Shown: positions 46,925-56,027 of the stretch, piece after piece
Layout of the letters: the number at the start of each line of letters is the position of its first letter
Position numbering within the stretch: position 1 is the stretch's first letter
Position numbers and translations under genes: made by a program
Source: Oegoconia quadripuncta
Taxonomy: Eukaryota > Arthropoda > Insecta > Lepidoptera > Autostichidae
Direction: 5' to 3'
Assembly: GCA_949316235.1 (NCBI GenBank)
Contig: OX438760.1
Coordinates: 5,892,501 to 5,956,500, forward strand
Length of the DNA stretch: 64,000 bases
Notes under the pieces: model-generated
Database searches by the model: none
Told to the model about the DNA's origin: nothing
The model's input: only the letters and a program-made list of their open reading frames with translations

Positions 46925-47035
46925 ATGATTGCTTTAAATTTATTTAAAGGCAAATTTAGAATGTCTACTGGAACCTTATTATAAAAGCGTATACATTGCC
47001 CTATGAAGGATTTACTAACTTTGTGAAGTCGGCGA
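46925..47035 (-). mobile_element. Short fragment of the CR1-like family
   Basis: TTTAAATTTATTTAAAGGCAAATTT and GAATGTCTACTGGAACC match the RT C-terminal coding region also seen at 17440 and 42690. Confidence 0.6.
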
Positions 47036-47354
47036 AAAGTCGTGAGAGGTTACTTAAAGTCATTTGAGGATATATAATGAATGGCAGCTAAGTACCATAC
47101 ATTCCAATCATACCTGTAGTCAATCATGTAGTCGGGTGAAAAACAACTGAGTATGGAGCCATCTAGGAAAATTTAGTTTACAACTTATCATTTTATTCTT
47201 GTAAGGAACTAACAGCTAAAGCCCTTCAAATTGTGTTTAAAAATTGATATTGGCTTCAAATACCAACAGCTAAGTGAAGCCAAGTGAGATTCTAACACAG
47301 CTAGGTGACGAAACAGCCAATCACAACGCTTGAATTTTCAAAAACAAAATGGCG

Positions 47355-47520
47355 TATTCTATACAAATACTCACTTTATCGGGATAAAAAATGCCTATTT
47401 CTTAATCCGGGGTATGTTCTACCTAGGAAATGTCATCTAAATCCGTTCATCCGTTTCGCCGTGATTGAACAGCAAACAAACAAGCAAACATCGAAACTTA
47501 TTACATTGATTAGATTAGGT
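47355..47520 (-). mobile_element. Helitron-like element, partial
   Basis: ACTTTATCGGGATAAAAAATG, CCGTTTCGCCGTGATTG and ATCGAAACTTATTAC. Confidence 0.55.
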
Positions 47521-48194
47521 AGGTACCTACTACATTTGTGGTATGGTAAGTTAGGACAACTTACGAAAATACGTACCTTGTAGTACAAGGCTTGTACGTA
47601 GATATATAAATGAAAGGTCTACTTTTTCCCAAACAACATGATTGAACTCTCAACACAAAGCAATACAATTTGCAGGAAGCGGATGCTACAACAGATAGCG
47701 AGCTATGTATACGTGTTTCATACATTGGTACGTAAGACAAGGACGCTACATTCAACTGAAGGCTCGTAGCCTTGTTTTATTTTTAGAAAAAGTTATTTAT
47801 TTCTGTTTCAATTTCTACTGTTGTCGTTTATCTATGTAAGTATGTAGTTAAAACGTTTAAATTATTGTCTATTTCATTTATCAAAATCCCGTATTACCCG
47901 TCAAAATCTCCCGCGGGAATTTGCCAAAATCCAATCATATCGAGTGTTTATCAATTCTCCCGTTAATGTAAAAATTTCCATTATTTCGCCCCGTTATTTG
48001 GTCCGTGTGGTTTAGGAATTAAATAAAAAAAAAACTCAACGTCCCATTTATCCCAATCCCGAAGTAATTTCCCGTTCCCGGGGGAATTTTCTTAGCTGAC
48101 GTCTCCTACCCTTGAAAAACTGTAATATCATGCAAATACTTTAATATTATGTAGTCAACATAATATTAAAGTCTCGAGGAATTTCCTATATTAG

Positions 48195-48360
48195 CTACTG
48201 ATATTCCACCATCCTCCTCCTGACCCCATCATCAGATCAGCTCCAAGATATCAAATTATAGTATTGTCATCCGAACTACATATACATACATACCAAGGTA
48301 CATACGACAATTAGAAGTAGGTCAAAATTTACTTCCAAGATTTCTTAGTTACAAGTGACG
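48195..48360. repeat. Dispersed repeat shared with 39221-39740
   Basis: CCACCATCCTCCTCCTGACCCC and CAAATTATAGTATTGTCATCCG. Confidence 0.55.
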
Positions 48361-48425
48361 CAAATAAAAGCGTATTGAAAAGCTGCGCTCAACTAGAATT
48401 ACTATGGGGCATATTACACCATCCT

Positions 48426-49970
48426 AAATGAAAGAAAGAAAGAAAGAAAGAAAGAAAGAAAAACATTTATTCAGCTTACAATGGTCATGTACATGAAAAT
48501 TTTTTTGAGAAATTTAAACTAAATCATAATAATGCAAGCTGACATAGGTTCCAGCTCAGCATAATGCTGTGGCAAGAACCATATAATACCGAGTGTATTA
48601 ATTCTGTGCCACAGCGCTGATTTTCAGCTGGCACCTTTGTAGGAGGTTAGGCGCTCATAGAATAATTTAAAAGAAAAAAAAAAAAAAAAAAAAACAAAGA
48701 AATATAATAATCGACTCCACATATTGTGTACTTATTTTACACATACATAACTTATTCCAGGAAACAGACAGACAGACAGACATAAAATAAACTACACATT
48801 TCAGGTACCTAATAAAGGTATACAAACAGTTATAATTTAACAGGGGGCGCAATACTATCATTAAGTAATATTAAATGAGGTACTTAGTTACACCGTCAAG
48901 TTGCCGTCTCAAAGCAATCTCTTTTATTACTTTCCTGAAACGTGATATAGATTGTAGGTTGCGTAGTGGTGGTGGAATGTCATTCCAAATCTTGGAGGCG
49001 GCGTACTTAAAACTACCTCGAAATGCCGTTGTTCTGTGACGCGGTACAACAAGGTGGGCCAGGCGGGATCGCGTAGACCAAGTAAGTTTTTCAATTAAGT
49101 ATGGCGGTAAGCGGCTCTTTATTATTCCGAAGAGAAGTGTGGCTAGATGAACATACCGCCGTGAGGACATATTTAGTATGTTTGCCTGATTTATATATGG
49201 CGATACATGACTTCTAGGAGGAACGTTGAAACAAAACCTGGTACATGCATTCTGAACGCGCTGTACTAAAGCTTTAGTTTTCACCAGTAATCGTGGTCCA
49301 TATACTGTATCACCGTAATTCAGCTTGGATAATACAAGAGAATCCGTTAAACGGATCCTGAGTTTAACACTTATATAATCACGTATTCTGTAAAGTAGTA
49401 CTTTAAGGCGATAGAAGCAATTACGAACCACTTCAAGCATGTGGGATTCGAAACGTAGTTCAGAGTCAAACAGCAGGCCCAAGTTACGGGTCTCATCAAC
49501 CATTTCAACTTTATTACCCATTAGAGCTAAATGTAACCTGCTTAAAATGCAGAGACTAATTCGACATATTGGGTCTTTATCTATGAAATTGGAGTTTTTT
49601 TCTTCGTTAATCATTATGTACCAATTCCTGCGATTTTCAAAGCTATATCCAAATTTGTTTTTCATTTGGTAAATGGAATATTATTTCAAGGTTTCACATG
49701 AAATATTTTTTTATTTAAATCGCTGGGCTAAATCACATAATAAAAAAAATTTGAACAGACCTCTTTACGTGTGCTTCCCATAATCATTTCTTAGATTCGC
49801 TGAAACTTTTATAAAGCGGTTACTTTTAAAAATTTACGCTGCCTATACTTAACTTAATAGGTAAGGATCAAATACATTACTGTATCAGGTAAGGATATTT
49901 GAAATAACAGAAGCAAGTTACCAGCAATGTTTGTCGAATTAGTCTCTGCTTTTAGGATGGTGTAATAGGC
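48426..49970 (-). mobile_element. 5'-truncated non-LTR retrotransposon with (TTTC)n tail
   Basis: On the minus strand a reverse-transcriptase C-terminal region is followed by a 3' UTR with AATAAATG and a (TTTC)n tail (48427-48462 on the plus strand as GAAA). The outer sequences are an inverted repeat: ATTACACCATCCTAA near 48410 and its reverse complement near 49956. A 17-base word (positions 49548-49565) is also inverted at 49933-49950. This suggests a rearranged or foldback insertion and not a simple target-primed one. Confidence 0.7.
48871..49665 (-). pseudogene. Reverse transcriptase C-terminal fragment (thumb region)
   Basis: The 264-codon open frame lacks the catalytic FADD block and holds the part after it: DETRNLGLLFDSELRFESHM, the RIRDYIS helix, LSKLNYGDTVYGP, RVQNACTRFCF and the C-terminal tail RTTAFRGSFKYAASKIWND. 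This is the usual downstream part of CR1/Jockey-like RTs (family knowledge). It is 5'-truncated, so it cannot encode an active enzyme. The frame is intact for the whole length, which suggests a fairly recent insertion. It lies inside Rph intron 1, on the same strand as the gene. The actual start is arbitrary because the upstream RT is missing. Confidence 0.75.
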
Positions 49971-50695
49971 CTAGGTGTCATTTTTCATCGGTTATTAAAA
50001 ATAGCAATGTATGAAACTATGACGCCGACAGTACAGTACATTCGTACGTATATACTCTGTGGTACTTTAGCTACCCGATCATAAAACTTAATCATTTTAA
50101 TAGCGAGAAGGGGTGTGATATGAAGGCGTAATAAAATGTTTAACTATGGAAATTATTCAACCTTGACTTCAAATATTGGCATGCTAATAAGTACCTATAT
50201 TATTATTAAAATCAGTGTAAATACTTAGTAGGTACCATAATTTGGATAGACTTGTCGGTTCCTAATTGATAAATATTTTTGGAGTAAATGGGTGTCTACC
50301 TATATTATAATTTAGCAGTATAGGACATAAAAAGTTCCTTCCATATAATTTTAAGCATAGCAATTTTTTTTTAAGTCAAGTCAAACATCAAAAAGTTTTT
50401 TCCAATTTAGGATACTTAAATCTACGTAATAACTGAATGAAACGCTTTTCTTAAAACTCCTAACTGGACAAGAAACTCTTGCCCAAACTTTACAAAAGGA
50501 AAATAAATTGGCTGTATAAATGCATTTCCTTTTTAATTACAAAGGAAATTTAATTAAAAAGCACTGCCCAATTACGGCGTGATCATATTATTTTGAAACA
50601 CAAATTAAGATCAAAGGAACTGTCCACGCATAATGTAAACAAATCGTAATATCTCTAAAACTTTAGCAATTACATGCACCTCATAAAATACTTAC

Positions 50696-50763
50696 TTGGC
50701 CCTCAAAGAAAGCTGCCGATCGTTCGGGCACACATATTTATTGGCTTTACTGTGTATATTCAT
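50696..50763 (-). CDS. Rph: Rabphilin-3A/Noc2-like Rab effector, first coding exon
   Basis: The exon begins at an ATG (50763, read leftwards) and encodes 22 full codons plus two bases. It contains CPNDRQLSLRAK, which matches the N-terminal motif of Noc2 (RPH3AL) and rabphilin just before the Rab-binding helix. The donor is AA|GTAAGT at 50695, phase 2. The next exon starts with one base that completes the Lys codon, giving RAK-LRTGWS across the join. The Met was chosen because Noc2 also begins about a dozen residues before CPNDRQ, and no convincing acceptor precedes it. Known role of the family: cytosolic effector that binds GTP-Rab3/Rab27 on secretory and synaptic vesicles and supports regulated exocytosis. 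The exon sits about 13 kb upstream of exon 2 and is too short to show as a long ORF. Confidence 0.85.
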
Positions 50764-50895
50764 TGCACAACGATAACCGATTTTAAAAAAATATAAAAAG
50801 AAAATTTTATGTTTTGGCGGGCAAGAGTCGCGCCGCGTGATCCCGCCAGTTGATTCCGTCCAACTGTTGCTTCGCGCGTGGCGGCTACTAATAAT
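50764..50895 (-). promoter_or_regulatory. GC-rich segment upstream of the Rph start codon
   Basis: About 75 bp (50813-50888) is strongly GC-rich with several CpGs (GGCGGG ... GCGCCGCG ... CCCGCC) in otherwise AT-rich DNA. It lies 50-125 bp upstream of the Rph start codon. It is most simply the 5' UTR or core-promoter region. No TATA box at a convincing distance was identified. Confidence 0.4.
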
Positions 50896-51689
50896 CGATA
50901 TTTTAACAACTCTCATGAAAACAGTAACATGTCGCGTTTCCCTTATCTGATAAATGATGTTGTTCACTTCCCCTCTACACATGTATCGTTAATCATGTCA
51001 TTAAGTATACCTAATTCTATCGAAGTCGCATAATATAGTATTGGTAGAATAGCCTACCTAATTAGACAGACACCCTCTATATTTCTCTCTATGTTACAAC
51101 GTAGAGTATATAAAAGTTATCAGTGTACCTATGGATACATTTAAAACACACGCATACATACATTTCAAAATATATTTGCCATTGCAATGTTGCAGTGGCT
51201 GGTAAACCATGGCTGTTGAATAGTTTTACGATTCGAATAATTTTAAAATTTCAATTAGGATGTGACGTCACATGTCATTGAAAATCCGCGAGAAACCTTT
51301 AGCATTCGAATACACATACCTACACTCACACGACTCATACTCACACGATCATACTCTGCAAATAAAAATATTGGGTGGTTTTAAAATAAAGAAACAGTTA
51401 TTAGAGTAAGCACCGATAATTATTTACAGGTATTATTTATGAAAATTGGTCAATTTTATGATATTTTGTTAATATTTTTATTATATTATACTTTATATGA
51501 AGTTTATGTACCCGAACGGAAAAGAGAAAGTAAAATCAATCTATCTTGCTCTGACAGTCATGACAAAAGGGATGTGATAAGAATAACGTTATATTAAACA
51601 GTAATACGTATCATTACTTACTGACGAGTATATTTAATATCTATTTGTATTAATTGCAAATAAAAAGAATAAACCGATAACTTTCAAGG

Positions 51690-51940
51690 TTTGGTTTAGA
51701 CCAGACGCTAAATAGGCTCTGAACGGGTGTTGGCTGAACGATCACCTCCTCAAATGAGGACTAAGAGACATTTAGCTACACCATCCATTGCTCATAATTT
51801 TGCACGAGTTTTTGCATTGATTTTTCCCCTGGCCGCCGTGTAAAAGCTCGATGAACTAACCCCAGCGGGTGCATGGTGCTGAGCAAGTCGGACTGACCTC
51901 ACTAAGGTTCCTGGGCCAACACAATAATCCATGTCTCAAT
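51690..51940. other. Unassigned GC-richer block between Rph and the LANCL repeat
   Basis: It contains GAACGGGTGTTGGCTGAACG, CACCTCCTCAAATGAGGAC, CTGGCCGCCGTG and GACCTCACTAAGGTTCCTGG. No open frame or known RNA was recognised. CCTCAAATGAGG and CCTCACTAAGG suggest local pairing. It could be a TE 5' UTR or a structured RNA. Confidence 0.3.
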
Positions 51941-52923
51941 TTGTACTAATGATTTTAAAATGTAAACGTCAGATTTACAATCCTAGGAGATCAAGGAGAG
52001 CAAAATTTTGAGCTACCTATATCATTATGACCACTGCACCAAAACATCTGTAAAAATATTTTTAGAACTAAGAAGAGGTAATTTATTCAAACGATAAGTA
52101 TATTTATTCGATATTGAAATTATTTTGTTTGAACCAAACTAACGCCTCATTTTAATTGTTTTTCTAAATGTTGATTCGCTTTAAATGTGCGCGTTGTCAA
52201 TACTAAACATAGTGGCTGATTATTATTTAAAATTCCTAGTTTACACAGTTGTCGAAAAACCGCCATGACAGACAGACACGACAGTGATCTTATTATGGGT
52301 AACGTTTTATCCTTAAGGGTTTGGAACCCTAAAAAGAGTCAATCTATTTTGTTTATAAAGATGACAATTAAATTCTTCCAAGGTAAACAGCACGGCCATA
52401 TTATAATAGTTTAGAAGTACTTGCCTTACCTGAACTAGCCCTTGCCTGAAGTATTGTACTTATCATCTTTTTCGGAAAGTTATGACATCGTTATAACGCG
52501 TAGCGATTGGCATTTGTCTTTCACTTCACTATTCTACTTTGACATTACGTTTTCTCATTTTATAGAGTTGCCAGATTAAGGGATTTTTCACAAATTTGGA
52601 GATTCGTTCTTGGTAAAATGAAACCTTTGTGGACATGGGTGGGATGGGAACAGGAATATTAAAATGATACTTTAAATTCGTACAACATCTAAGGCATAAA
52701 ATGAAATGAAGATGAATAATTCCAATGAATTATTGGAATAAAAATATATATCATGATAATGAATTTAACAAATACTTAGTTAACTTTCGAATTTATTTCA
52801 TATGGGTTTTATATAGTTAATTCGTGTGGATGTGGATACATGTAGGGTATAACTACTTTAATTTTTTTAGCCATTTTATTGAAAAGTGTTCTGGGAAAAA
52901 TATGTAATTTTAGGAGGAAAAAT

Positions 52924-53553
52924 AATCCCACCAAAAACATTCTGTAAAAAACTAGCCAAATCTCGATGGAGCTGCTTGATTATCTCTAAAAAGTAATGAA
53001 ATCTATACAAAGTCGTGCCAAGTGTAAGGTTCCTTACTGCGATTTCTTTATTATTATAGTTAATGTTGTGTGACTTGGCCGTTGAAGGGTACACAGGGGT
53101 ACAAAACCAGGTGCTCCATGACACCATTGCACCAATCTGTCGCCAGAACCGCTATTAATGTTATTAATTATGTTATTAAGAATGTTCAACGGCAAACTAT
53201 TAGCGAATAATCTGTGTGGCGTTTACATAACATTCTTTATACGTTAGTGGCTTTATCAAGCCTACAATTGACTGGTTATTGAATCAACGTTTTCCAAGTG
53301 GCAATTTTCCATCGTCAATGCGTAGCGGTTCTGGCGACAGATTGGTGCAATGGTGTCATGGAGCACCTGGTTTTGTACCCCTGTGTACCCTTCAACGGCC
53401 AAGTCACACAACATTAACTATAATAATAAAGAAATCGCAGTAAGGAACCTTACACTTGGCACGACTTTGTATAGATTTCATTACTTTTTAGAGATAATCA
53501 AGCAGCTCCATCGAGATTTGGCTAGTTTTTTACAGAATGTTTTTGGTGGGATT
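52924..53553. repeat. Exact inverted repeat, 231-bp arms, 168-bp spacer, containing LANCL exon sequence
   Basis: The left arm (52924-53154) is the reverse complement of the right arm (53323-53553). I found no mismatch when comparing them base by base. Both arms encode the same peptide in opposite directions, including DRLVQWCHGAPGF of LANCL. The spacer (53155-53322) holds the 5' part of the LANCL exon and AT-rich DNA. Transcribed on either strand, this would fold into a long perfect hairpin. The identity suggests a young duplication, gene conversion, or an assembly artefact. Confidence 0.9.
53248..53385 (+). pseudogene. LanC-like (LANCL) exon fragment
   Basis: After an acceptor-like TTAG at 53247, the plus strand encodes FIKPTIDWLLNQRFPSG, then NFPSSMRSGSGDRLVQ, then WCHGAPGFVPLC. 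The WCHGAPG word is a zinc-ligand motif of LanC-like proteins (LANCL1-3), and the preceding PSGNFPSS block also matches that family. In the family these are glutathione-binding, lanthionine-synthetase-related proteins. After PLC the match stops (TLQRPS... then a stop) with no good splice donor, and no other LANCL exon was found nearby. This therefore looks like a captured or decayed exon with flanking intron, not a working gene. It could be an exon of a real gene whose partners lie far away, but the inverted duplication of its second half argues against that. Confidence 0.65.
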
Positions 53554-53562
53554 TCACTTCTT

Positions 53563-53609
53563 TTTGTAGAAATGTGGGCATATTACATATATGCCCACGT
53601 TTCTACAAA
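53563..53609. repeat. 21-bp stem, 5-nt loop hairpin next to the large inverted repeat
   Basis: Arms 53563-53583 and 53589-53609 pair over 21 bp with one T/G (wobble) position around TGTGGGCATAT / ATATGCCCACG. It begins 10 nt after the end of the 231-bp right arm. Confidence 0.8.
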
Positions 53610-53624
53610 TATACTTGATACTGC

Positions 53625-53754
53625 AAGTTGAGTCAGTTCTACCATACACCAAGAAAGATATTGAATGGAAGAGACAAGACCCGTCTTTGGGCATACCAAC
53701 TACTTGGTAGCCACTAAGTTCATCGTCGTCTTTTAATAATATCGACATTTTTTA
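53625..53754 (-). pseudogene. OTU-type cysteine protease fragment
   Basis: The minus-strand reading contains GYQVVGMPKDGSCLFHSIS followed by FLVYG. The P-x-DG-x-C-LF core with the catalytic Cys is the first active-site block of OTU deubiquitinases. It is short, and no His block is visible. OTU domains of this kind are often carried by insect transposable elements, so a TE remnant is more likely than a host gene. It directly abuts the LANCL inverted repeat. Confidence 0.45.
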
Positions 53755-54409
53755 CGATAATTATTATCTTGCGAAATCAAACACAATTAAACTCAACGAC
53801 CTTTAGTATATGGACAACAAATCAGAAATACCGATAATATTTAGACTAAAACCTACTTATATCTTTAAGACTTCTTTTGTCTTAATAAAATAAACTTAAA
53901 GAAAATATTACTCTGCCTACTCAATCTATACAAACTATAAGCAAAACGTTAACTCTTAATTATTAGACAAGTGTCAATATAATTAATTATCAATGAACTT
54001 TCTACCAAAGGTACTACCTACCTAGTACTGAAATACAGCTAAATTAATGATATTTTTAAACGAAACGAAGTAATATCTAACTAAATAAACTAAACTAGAA
54101 TACTAGAAAAGTACTTATAAACACGAACGCGATTCGAAGTACTGCCTAACTGTAAATTAAACCTAGAAAACTAAAAGTAGGTAATAAATAATTAACAATT
54201 AAATAAAGTATTCAATTGAAACTTCTTTTAATTCTGATAATTAAGTAATAATCAGTAATCCGTCACTAACCATATAATTCCTAACCTGTTTAAATCTTTG
54301 AATTAATATAATAACAACCTGCCAATTAACCTTAGCAAACCTCACGAAATAATCAGCGAAATCAACGAAATGCAAATAATCCCTCCTAATCCCTAGCAAA
54401 CATTTTCAA

Positions 54410-54700
54410 GCGCAATAGAAGAATGTCGTAAACGACTGTAACGCGTACAGCGTCGCCGGGCGGGTGGGCGAGCGCGGGAGCGCTCTGCCCGTCTCTTGCA
54501 TACAGTCATGGTGCGCGCAGCGCACCTTGACTGTATGCAACAGCACGGAAAGTATGCAACAGCACGGGGTAACGCGGCCGGTTGCCACTTTGCCATATAA
54601 GGTTATCGGAAAAACAAAACGTAAGCGCGTTTTAAAATACAGTCAACGCCATCTAGCGACGCGTGCGGGTATCACCGCCACTCTTAGCCAATGCATTATA
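54410..54700. promoter_or_regulatory. GC-rich island with a near-perfect 45-nt hairpin
   Basis: CpG-dense DNA (GTCGCCGGGCGGGTGGGCGA) sits in the divergent interval. The hairpin at 54496-54540 pairs TTGCATACAGTCA with TGACTGTATGCAA and GGTGCGC with GCGCACC around GCA. The word TATGCAACAGCACGG follows twice (54534, 54553). It could be a promoter island for either flanking gene or a GC-rich element end; the open frames across it are not credible genes. Confidence 0.45.
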
Positions 54701-55296
54701 TTTTGACCAAATTTTCGTTTGTTTATTTAATTTGTGTAATGTTCGAGTAGAATAAAATTAATCATTTGACTATTTCTTCTTGTAAACTTGTAATAAGTAT
54801 AAGTATAAAAACCAGTCTAGTCTTATCCAGAGTTTTCCTTTAATTTTATTTATATTCGTATTAAAAGCAGAAGGGGAGGCATTCGCCCAGCAGTGGGACG
54901 CTATAGGCTAGATTAAATTAGAAGATGTGTCCCACTACGCTGGATTTTTGCAATGACAGTCGATTTTTCTATGTACCAATAGTAGAAGGGGGCATTACCA
55001 TATCTCTAATACAGCTGAGACCAGCTGAGGGTTCTTGATCAGATACTTCAGACCTTCGATTTTTGACATCAAATGAAGCGGCCCACCAAGTTGAATATTT
55101 TTTGTAAAGGCGGTATATGTCGATCTCTAATAGTTTGGTTGGGCTCTTGTGTTTCCTAATCAGGGTCACCAGGTACTCCAGATCTTCGATTATCCTAGTT
55201 TTTATAGTTTTCCCTTTATGTGGCCATTGAACCATAACTCTGTACCAAATTTCAGCTCTCTGAGTTTATGGGAAGTACTAGTTCTATTTTGATGAT

Positions 55297-55326
55297 CATG
55301 AGTGAGTGAGTGAGTGAGTGAGTGTC
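55297..55326 (+). repeat. (GAGT)n microsatellite
   Basis: Six to seven GAGT units. Confidence 0.9.
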
Positions 55327-55633
55327 ATAAATGCGAAACTTTGCTTTCGCTTAACTTCGGAACTAAATGACCTACAGACTTGAAATTTTGGATTTTAAGT
55401 ATGTGATTATAGCTTACTGGATGACGAAAATTTCTGCGTTCTAGTCTTATCCAGAGGTTCTAAAATAGGGGCCTGAAAATGCGGCGAAATGGTTCCAGTA
55501 AAGGATGGTACGGCAGTGTTTGCTTCGCGCTCGACTTGGCGGGGGCACTGCCGTGCCCCCAGATATTATATGGAGATTTCAGAAATTTCATCTAGCAACC
55601 CTGTCTGTCACAGTCATCTTATTTTTTTTTCAG

Positions 55634-55727
55634 TAATAATGGCGCACTTGCCAAAGGTGGATATTAATCTGTAAGGTTCGATCCTTTACCTTTATGTAGT
55701 GCTGTGAAGTGAAAACAAAGTGATCTA
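55634..55727 (+). promoter_or_regulatory. RILPL 5' leader with acceptor-like site and 11-codon uORF
   Basis: A strong polypyrimidine/AG run ends at 55633, so the coding exon may begin at 55634 with 5' UTR. An ATG at 55639 opens a short uORF, MAHLPKVDINL, which stops at 55674, 53 nt before the main ATG. A uORF placed there could lower or tune RILPL translation; this is inference only. Confidence 0.4.
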
Positions 55728-56027
55728 ATGCCGTACCACAGGCGCTATTCCGTTAAAATGCCGGAATACGACGACGACGTGACCGTCGTCGACGTTTACG
55801 ACTTGGCATCGGACATTGGGAAGGAATGTGAAATAATTATCGAGAAATACGGCCCTGACGCTGTGACGGCCCTTCTTCCAAAGGTGATCAACGCTCTTGA
55901 GCTGCTGGAGAACCTGGCCGTGCGGAACGAGAAGGAAAATCAGGCGCTACAAGAGCTGACGGCGAAAATATCGCAGTTAGAGAATGACAAAATAGAAAAG
56001 GCCGAATACAGACAACGCTTCGAAAAG
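55728..56027 (+). CDS. RILPL: RILP-like protein homolog, first coding exon (RH1 domain)
   Basis: The exon runs from ATG at 55728 to the donor CGAAAAG|GTGGGT at 56028 and gives 100 codons. A second in-frame Met at residue 11 precedes an acidic DDD stretch. The protein reads VVDVYDLASDIGKECE, then YGPDAVTALLPKV, then a leucine-rich coiled coil (INALELLENLAV ... LTAKISQLENDKIEK). This is the RH1 domain layout of RILPL1/RILPL2: the V-x-DVYDxA start, the GxD/E-AxxxLxPKV helix and the long coiled coil. RILPL proteins bind Rab8/10/36-type GTPases and myosin Va or JIP-family partners and act in ciliary and endolysosomal transport (family knowledge). JIP3/4 RH1 domains are related, but the DVYD/PKV words fit RILPL better. 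The remaining exons, including RH2, lie to the right of the window or were not recognised. Confidence 0.85.

Larger units (their letters stand above)
37451..50695 (-). other. Rph intron 1 (about 13.2 kb)
   Basis: Bounded by the exon 1 donor and exon 2 acceptor. It contains the 43-45 kb TE nest and the 48.4-50.0 kb LINE. 38000-38480, 40800-41230, 45170-46240, 47035-47350, 47525-48190 and 49970-50690 show no supportable gene. Confidence 0.8.
50896..55633. other. Divergent intergenic interval Rph-RILPL
   Basis: Besides the LANCL inverted repeat, the OTU fragment and the GC-rich island, the DNA (50900-51690, 51940-52920, 53760-54400, 54915-55290) is AT-rich without a supportable gene. Confidence 0.6.

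Noticed and set aside
52876..53127. 83-codon ORF on the minus strand, nearly identical to one at 53350-53631
   Set aside because: Both are readings of the inverted repeat in a frame other than the LANCL frame; their identity reflects the DNA duplication, not a gene family.
53240..53400. Functional LANCL gene
   Set aside because: No donor after PLC, no other exons nearby and duplicated inverted sequence; treated as a fragment.
54393..54706. Several overlapping ORFs in the GC-rich island
   Set aside because: Open frames on both strands arise from the GC-rich palindrome; no protein-like features.
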